A stretch of DNA of 64,000 nucleotides from Dipteris shenzhenensis (taxonomy: Eukaryota; Polypodiophyta; Polypodiopsida; Gleicheniales): NCBI GenBank assembly GCA_047967505.1, contig CM106541.1. One strand, 5' to 3'. The position numbers and the translations under genes were made by a program. The notes below the pieces were generated by a model. That model ran no database searches and was not told the DNA's origin. It saw only the letters and a program-made list of their open reading frames with translations. Shown piece after piece: positions 23,801 to 32,800 of this stretch (position 1 is its first letter; each line of letters opens with the position of its first letter).

Positions 23801-26800
23801 TGAAGAATGGTGGCCATAGAGAAGGCCCAAACCTTGCGTGCCTTTCATGTATCGGAAGACATGCATTACAGCTTGCCATTGTTGCATACTGGGACTATGC
23901 ATGAATTTGCTCAACTGGAAGCAACATACCAAAGATCTGTCCATATGTGACATAGATATATCAGGCATTTCCATGTTTTTGCTCTCAAAAGCATCCTTGT
24001 GACACAGTGGCTTTTCATGCATGCTGTAGCAATCAATGTAACCTTCACTAAGTGTCCCTACATGTGACGAGAGGCTCCCCTGGGGCGGCCAGACAGAGGC
24101 TCAGCTTGTTTGCTATCCCTCAATGTGCCAACAGGCATCCGGCGACTGTTTTCTGTGTCTTATAACAGCCCTTTCTTCGGTCACTACTTGATATGTGGTT
24201 ACCTGACCAATTTGAGGCAATTCAGGCTGAAAAGCAGATCTGATTCGTGGCTGTAAAGAAACTGCTTGTGGTTCTTCGGTCACTGCTTGATATGTGGTAG
24301 CCTGATCAATTTGAGGAAATCAGGTCCAATTCGTATCTGTAAAGCACCTGCTTGTGGCTGAGTGGAGTCTCCATGGACTATCAAAATCTGATGCAAAACA
24401 TGCAATGATATTCCACATATTCTTGGTCACCAATACATGACACATCATGTATGACGACATGAGGTAGTTGGTGCCATCAAGCTTGCCGTCAGGAGCAAGC
24501 ATACCAAAAAGGTCATTGTTTGCCATTGCAAATAAGGCTCAAATGCAAAGAACCCAAAGATATCTGATTGAACCAAATGATTGTATTATGACAAGTGCAA
24601 ATCTTTGATTCTGACCACACAAGGTCAATAGCCTGCACAGTTTTTGTAACTGAAATAACCTGCAAATCATCCCCGAGGCACGAGGGTCTTAATGCAAAGA
24701 CAAAGAGAGCAAAATCCTCAATTTGCACAGGGTTAATGTGCCTGAAAAAGGGCAAGGAAGGCCCAACTTCTTTACAGAAAATGCTCAACAAGATTCAAGA
24801 TTCAGATTCTTGTGCACAAAGAACCCTGACTTTAGCAGAAGTCCATTGCAAGCAAAGGTGACTCCACGGCTCCTTCCAGAGGACTCCAAACTGCTGAACT
24901 GCCCTGATGAGTCTTAACAACAGAATATAGCTGAAAGCTCAAAAACCGAGAAAACCAGTATCAAAACAGCGCCAAATGAACTTCTGCAAACAGCGGCTCC
25001 AAACAGATGCACAGAACTTGGGTGAAATGGAGCTGAACAGCTTTGAAATGCATAGGAACTGTTATGAAATGCACAGGAGCAGGAGTCACCTAGAATGAGC
25101 CTTCAAAAAGCTCATTTGCTGACTGTTAGATCCAAAACAGCAAGTGTTGAGCTTTGAAATGCTCGAGCTGCAGTTGCACAGCAGAGAAACTGCTCAAGGC
25201 TGCTCCTGAATTAGTCGCAGAGAAAAGAAACAGCTGAAGGGCGCTCCAAAAGAAGTTGCACAGCAATAATCTGGGTTGCACAGCAGAGGAACTGTACCGG
25301 GAGTGCAAGAACTGAGTCACAAATATGCAGAAGGGAAGCTGAGTATAGCAGCTGCTGCAGAACAGGTGGATAGTTTTGTAGCTCCCACTTTCATGCGACA
25401 GAAAAGCTCCAAACAGGCTGGGAAGCATGGAGTAGGGATGAAACACTGCTTTGATACCACTGAAGGGTTGCATGGAAGCGATGGAGCAGAAATGCGAAGC
25501 GAGGAGGCAAGAGCTGAGATGAACGGGCGTGTATTTCTGCAAAAAGTGAAACTGAATTTAAAGGACAAGCCTTCATAAAGCTACCTAAACCCTCGCCTGG
25601 TCAACTCATGGGGCAATTTTATGTTATAGGAGCTGTTTTTGAAAATGAACTAATAGCACTAAAACACTAACTAGCACTAGCCTACAAGGCCATACCAGGG
25701 GCTAGTCTAACGACTACTACTGTAAGAACTGAAAATAACATTAGTACCTTTGTAAAAGGTGATAAAGCCTGATGTGGGCCCATTCTTGAAACTACCAAAA
25801 TAGGGATGAATTTCACATTCAATCTGAAAAGCTCTTTGCCAATTCAAATTGTTTCAAAATATGTGTAAGCATATACAAAATGCAAAAGCCTTTTTTTGCT
25901 CTGCGATTATGCATTCTTGTTCTTCTAGCCCTCCTAGCTGATTGTCAATGCTTCAGGTGCTGTAAATCTGCTTCAGAGGGTGGGCTGTTTGGGCTGCAAT
26001 CTTGCTACTCTGAGTTGCATGGAGAGGTCCTGCATCACCACGAACTTTGTGCCTTGAGTTTGGAGGAAGTTCTGGTGATGGAACTTCTACTTGATGTTTT
26101 CTTCTCTGGGTCATTTTCAGGCATTCATTGGTCTCTGTGCTTATGCAGGACTGCCATGAGAGGATGGCTTTGATAGCACTTGTGAAGTTTGTGAGAGCAG
26201 AGTGAACACACAACATTCAAGAAATCGAATGGATTGCACACACTTTGAAGTACAAAGGAAATGTGGGTTTTGTAGAAAACCCTAAACCCTAGACCTCGAT
26301 CAAGTCTTAGAGAAACACAAGGCATAGTGCCACATGTCCACATATCCTTTTTGGTTTGCAAGTAGTCGGGGTTCGGATGTTTATGTGAATTGCCCGCACT
26401 GAGGAAGAGAGGCTATGTTCAATAAATTATTATTAAACCAACCTGTGGGGCATCCTAGACTCCTGTATTGAATAGGAGTGAGATTGTACATTTGAACTCC
26501 ACAAATATTGTAGGACCCTAGACAGTTACACATGTCGTAACCTAGGGTAGACTCAATATTACAATAATGAGGGCATTATCCAATCTATGGTGCACATCGC
26601 CCAAGTACCTTAGCTTCTCCCAAGTAGCATAACGATGGCAGCAAAAATTGAGTCATAATATTATTTTTCTCAAGGGGACTTCCAACATATATGGCCACTT
26701 TCATAGTAGATACTTGCTACCGTTACGTGAATCACCCTCTCTATAGATTTTTATATTGCTAGAGGTGTACTTTAACCCGAAAAAAACAAAGAAAAAGGAA

Positions 26801-29800
26801 TTTGCATCAGCTGATGGTTAGGTTGATGTAATGGGACATACGATGTACTTGGGAAGCTCAAATGAGTCAACTTCAGTTTCTTGAACATGAAGGCAATCTG
26901 TATGGCATGCTAAGTGATCCAATTACTAACTTGCTGAAAAGCCATGTGACGTACATGGACCTAGGAAGGGAATATTGCAAGGGAATAGTTCCTGCGTCTA
27001 ACTTTTGTGTCACTTATCCTTAGTATCTGACACAGGAGTTTGGGTAAGCCATCCAATGAGGGGAGATTGTAGTTGTGTTTGGTAGTACAAGTGGCTGTAT
27101 AACGCTCACTATCTTTAACTCGCTTCACATCATCAGTTTAACAGTCTATCACAGGGCAGGCACATAGAATTTTCTCCCAGCCAACCTTGGTGGTAGCAAA
27201 ACTCTAGAATAGTCCACATACATGAAGGCTCCAGCTTGCAGATTCCACCAAGCCCTAATTCCCTAGATGGATCTAGTATGCCACATGTCTACATTTGAGG
27301 GCCTCTCCTCAATGCATCATTTACCCCTCTCTTGGGATAACATTGAAATCATTTGCCCCTTGGCACATTTAATGCATTTAGACCCCTTAGCCTTAGATCC
27401 ACCTAGTCTTTTGCCATGTCACCCTCACCAAGCACCTTGACCTTGATTCCTTTTTGATCATTTACATGAAGCCCAAACAAATACAATACAAACATTGATC
27501 CTTTAAAAGAAAATGTCGATTGACCCTTTCGAGGTCATGTTGCCTCAACTTGAGCGTAACATTCCTTTCCTCTTCAGGCATCAGATGATAAAGTCTGGGA
27601 ACACTCTCTGTAACCGGTATATGGATTCTCAGGTAGCTTTTGATAGAGGTAAACCATGCCATGCAACCAACACCGTGGGTATCTTCCGATTGCGTACTTG
27701 CATGGTTTCTCGGTCCAGGATTCTTGTTGGTTTGCGTCCTGCATTATCCTCTATCTCCTGAAACAAAACAACACCCTCGATTAGTGAGTCACCTGTGTGC
27801 AAAAATTTCTTTAAACGAGAAACATGAAACATTGGGTGCACCTTACAACTCTGTGGTAATTCTAATTTATAGGCTACCTTGCCTATTATTTTTAGAATTA
27901 ACCACGGCCCATAATATCGGTGTGATAACTTAGCACACTCTCCTTCAGTCAAAGACTTGAGTGTGAAGGAACTCTGAGAAAAACTTTTTCTCCTTAAATT
28001 CTCTAACGGATCTGTTTTCATCCGCATACACCTTAGCTCTATCCATAGCTTGGCGGATGTTAGCTCTTGCAAGTGCTAGCATCTCTCGCACCTGAACCAC
28101 AAAGTTTGCGGCACTAGGTACTTTCTGAGGTACTCCAACTGTAGTTGGATTTGCTGGTCTATAACCATAGTTCAGCTCAAACGGACTGAACCCTGTAGAG
28201 GAATGTTTTTTATCATTGTAGGTAAATTCTAACAGTGGCAACCACTTGTCCCATGTATGTTGCCTCAATGACACATATGCTCTAAGCATATCCTCTAAAA
28301 TTTGGTTGATTCTTTTCATCTGACCATCCGTTTCTGGATGATCCCCACTACTCATTCCCAACTTAGTCCTTAGTATCTCAAACACTGCAGTCCAAAAATG
28401 ACTGGTAAATTTGACATCCTTGTCTGACACTATGGATTTGGGTAATCCATGCAAACGAAATATATGTTTAATAAACAAATCCGCCACTTGCGGGGCACTA
28501 ACAGACTCTCTAGTTGGAATGAAGTGAGCCATCTTGGTAAGACGATCAACTATCACAAGGATAGAATCATATCCATCTTGTGTCGTAGGTAGACCTACAA
28601 TAAAGTCCATGGAAATACTCTCCCACCTACCTAGTGGTATTTTCAAAGGTGGTGAAAGTCCGGGTGGCTTTACCCGCTCTGCCTTACTTACCTGACACGA
28701 AAAACAACGTGTCACATATTCATGAATATGTTTTTTCATTTTCGGCCTAAAGAAATCTCGCTTCACGAGATCATACGTTTTCTTGACTCCTGGATGTCCT
28801 GCACATGGGCTATCATGGCATTGTTAAATGACTCTCTGCTTGAGATCATTCAGATTAGGTACTACTACCTTGCCATTTCTTTTCAGCATACCATCTCTTA
28901 TGGTATATCTTGCATAAGTTTAGCCTTTTCTATATGCCAGGTCACCCTTTTCTCCGGGTTTGAATACATGAGCCTTAGGCCAAAGGCTCTGGACGAACTC
29001 CTCCACCTTTTGAGTTTCTCTTATCTCGGTCATTAGAGCACTTTCTAATACTGTGAAACTCATATTATGCATAATGCGTTGTCACGCATCAGCAACTTTA
29101 TTATCCTTCCCTCTTTGGTACTGAATCGTCAAGTTAAACTCCTGCATGAGTTCTGCCCACCTAGCTTGGCGGCCTCTCAAGTCGGGTTGTTTACAAAAAT
29201 GTTTCAGAGTATCATGATCAACATCAACATAAAACTTTGATCCATATAAATAATGTCTTCATGTTTTCAGAGCGCATGGATAATAGCATACAACTCTAAT
29301 TCATGAGTTGGCCAATTTTGTTGAGAGAGAGAAAGCTTCTTGCTTTCAAAGGCTACTGGCCTTTCCTCTTGAAGGAGAACTGCTCCTACCGCAATGCCAC
29401 TTACAGCAGATTCAAGGAAAAACGGTTTTTGGGGATTAACTATTTTCAACACTAGTCCTGAGACCACAGCTTGTTTTATGGTGTTAAAACTTTCCTGTTG
29501 ATTTTGTCCCATATAAAAGGTACTTTATCTGAGTTTAGATTAGTCAATGGCGATACTATTTCGGAATATCCTTTGATATGCATTCGATAAAATTGGACAA
29601 ATCCCAAGAATGATCGCAAAGCGGTCAAACTCTGAGGGATAGGCCAAGTCAGTATCGCAGCCACTTTCTTTAGGTCCATTTCTACCCCCTCAGGAGTAAT
29701 AATGAATCCTAAAGATTCAAGTCTTATCATACACAGTACAGTTTTCTTTTTATTTACATCAAGACTGGCTTTCCTCAAAGTATTAAACGCTATTCTTAAG

Positions 29801-32800
29801 TGTTCGTGACGCTCAGCAATACTTTTGTTGAACACAAGAATATCGTCAATAAAAGGTACTACAAACTTCCCGATATACGGACGTAGTAAATTGTTCATAA
29901 GCATGACGAATGCAGCTGGAGCATTGGTAAGTCCAAACATTACTAAAAACTCATAATGTCCAAACCTGCTTCTAAAAGCGGTTTTATGCACATCCTCGGC
30001 TCTAATACGGATATGATGGTAGCCACATTTAAGATCTATCTTACTGAAAATTACGGCCCCATGTAACGCATCTAGCAAATCATCGATCCGAGCCATCGGA
30101 TACTTGTGCTTAATAGTGATATTATTCAATGCTCTGTAATCTATACAGAGGCGAAAAGTATCATCTTTCTTTTTTTTAATATCACTGGCGAAGCAAAAGG
30201 TGAGAAACTGGGTTGAATCTACCCCAGCTTGAGGTATTCTTCCGGTTGTCTTTGTACCTCCGCTTCTTCGGTAAAACTTAACCTATAGGGAGGTCTATTT
30301 ACAGGTTCCGTCCTCGGGATTAGTTCAATCTTATGCTGAACATTCTGCTCTGGAGATAACCCATAAGGTAACTCATCGCTAAAACCATCAGAGAACTCCT
30401 CTGCTATTTGATCAGCGAACTTGGCCATATCTCTATTTTTGGTAACATCAGTGCTAGCCGAAGGACCATCAATCGGCTCTACCGATGCTGTACAAGGAAA
30501 CAGAAACTCTTCTTGAGCTTTTCGAACTTCCATTACGGAAACCAACGGTTCTTGAGGTATATCTTTTTTACCTCGTAAGACATACAGTACATCATTCATC
30601 TTGAATTGATAAATGTGCTTTTTTCAATTTATGGCTAGATTCTTCTTGGAATGCCAAGCCTTACTCAGGGCTATGTCAACGTGAGCAAGCTTTGTCATTT
30701 CAAAATCAAGCTTCTCAGTGTAGTCGTAAATTCGAAGTTCCAATTGGGTAACCCTTTGGTCCCATACTTCAGTTGAACTTCCGTCTGCCATTCTGACTGT
30801 ATATGCATAGTCAGATGGGCTAGTCTTTAATTTCAGCCTCTTTACAAGCTTGGAGTTAATTACATTGTGCGTTGACGCAGAGTCGAACAATACAATGACA
30901 TCATGATTGGCTCCTTGCCCTTTCATCTTAATTAACTCCGTATCGTTAAAGGCTACCCCGTTGCTACGGGCTTTGACAGGACATTATTAGGTGTACTAGT
31001 TACTAGCTTAGCAACATACACACATAACAAAACATGTACTGACCTTTGAGAAGATCCCGCTAGCTGAATCTGCATCTGTTCTGCTCTGGGACTTCCCTCC
31101 ATTTTCTGAGATCACCATCTCAGCGATCTGACGATCCTTAATTTATGGACAATCTTTTCACTGATGAGGCTGAAGGCATCCAAAACACAAGCCTTCTCTC
31201 CTCGCTTTTTCTCTTTGCTCTGGGTTCAAAGAAGACTTTGACCAAGCTCGGGCTGCCATTGGTGTTACTTTTCTTTTCATTCCAATGGTGGTACTCGGTT
31301 TAGGAGTCTCAACTGGCTTCGCCTGCTTGGCTGGACCACTAGGCTGTGAGGCACTCCCTTTGCTAATCCACTTCTTCTTAAACCCAGTTTTCTTCGGGTA
31401 CTCATACCGAGTCCCAACCTGCACAAACCCACTTGGTCTGCTCCCTTTGGCATTCTCATAGTTCAGCGCTATGGCAATTGCTTCATCAAGCGTGTTTGCA
31501 TACTTAGCCCGAACTTTCATCTTGATTTGATCATTTAGTTTAAAGATAAAATCTTTTACCTGGATTGATTGAGGTAGAGCTTCATAAACTTTCATTACAC
31601 TTTCTCTGAACTTATCAGTGTATTCCACCACTGATAAATTTCTTTGATGAAGGTTTCGATATCTGATCCAAAGCTTGGGATGCTTCGTCAGGAGGTAAGA
31701 AGTGTTTTTTAAATTCTTTTTTAAACCCCTCCCAAGTAGTGGATGTCACTCCATCTTTCTGCTGTTTTATCCACCACCGATCCGTTGCCTCATTAAACAT
31801 ATGGGTGGCCTCGCGGATTTTCTTCATATCATTTCTGATTTCACAAATGGCGAAGGCCTCGTCCCATTTGTGTAACTAAGTCTCAATGATATTGGAACTA
31901 CGGTCAGACATCCGACCAGAATACTTTTCTAGCCTATAATTGGCAATATTAGGTACCTTAGCCCTCCTAGGCTCGACCATATGAACATTGGTTTCAGGCT
32001 CCATTGGAGCTTTATCTTTCTCTTCATGAGATGGTCTAGTAGACATACTATGAACCATTTTCTTGAGCTCAGATTGCCCTACATTTGCTTGTAACTATTG
32101 CACTAAAATCTGTTGCAAGGCATCCTCCAATAATGCAATTCTACCAGATAGTGTATGGCCTGCTGGGTGCGACACCTGCGGGGTCGGTCGGACTCCCGAT
32201 TCTACGGGATCCACCCTAGAAGCTTCTTCTTCAACTTCCATTTAGGTTGATGGATGTTTATTTTATATATATATATAACACCGCCTAAAATTATATTTAC
32301 AAACTGCTTTTCAATCTCATAACCACAAAAGGTGTCTAAACAGGCGTAACCATCAACTGAAAATAGCTGAGAACCAAGATGAATATCTTTTCCCTATACT
32401 AGGGAAATATCCGCAATCTCAAATAACTCAAACACCGAGGGCAAATAAACTAGCATATACCCCAACAAAACTTAAAAGATATAGAAAGCTCCCTGGTCAT
32501 ATTTCTGCTGCATGAAGAGATCAACTAGTCCTTGTAAGCCACTCCCAATCTGTATTTATAATCTGTCCTGCGATCTTGTATGGCAAACAGTGGGCCAGCT
32601 GCAATTGATAAGGGGTTTTCAGCTTCTAGAGAGACAAAGAGCTGAAGCTAAGACTATTGCACATAGCTCTGCGAACTACCAGTCCCAATAGGTGAGCCCA
32701 CAACTAGCCAAGTCATTTGACTATTGTAACGTACGAACTTTGCGAAGTAATTGACCCACGATTCGAACGCCAACAACCATATGATGTTCCGCTCCAGCCT

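Larger units (their letters stand above)
23068..25606 (-). mobile_element. Internally deleted Ty1/copia element with ~140-bp LTRs (intron 10)
   Basis: Short direct repeats of 139-146 bp at 23,068-23,206 and 25,461-25,606 bracket a 2.3-kb interior. The 5' (right) LTR is followed on the minus strand by the primer site TGGTATCAAAGC. The 3' (left) LTR is preceded by a purine run. Inside are a gag N-terminus and an RNase H end, but the middle of gag, protease, integrase and reverse transcriptase are gone. The whole element is about half the length of a normal copia. The flanks do not show a clear target duplication. It lies antisense to the host gene. Confidence 0.75.

Noticed and set aside
23068-25606. 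Perfect target-site duplication for the deleted copia
   Set aside because: Left flank ACTAT and right flank TCATG/TGGGG do not match, so none is claimed.
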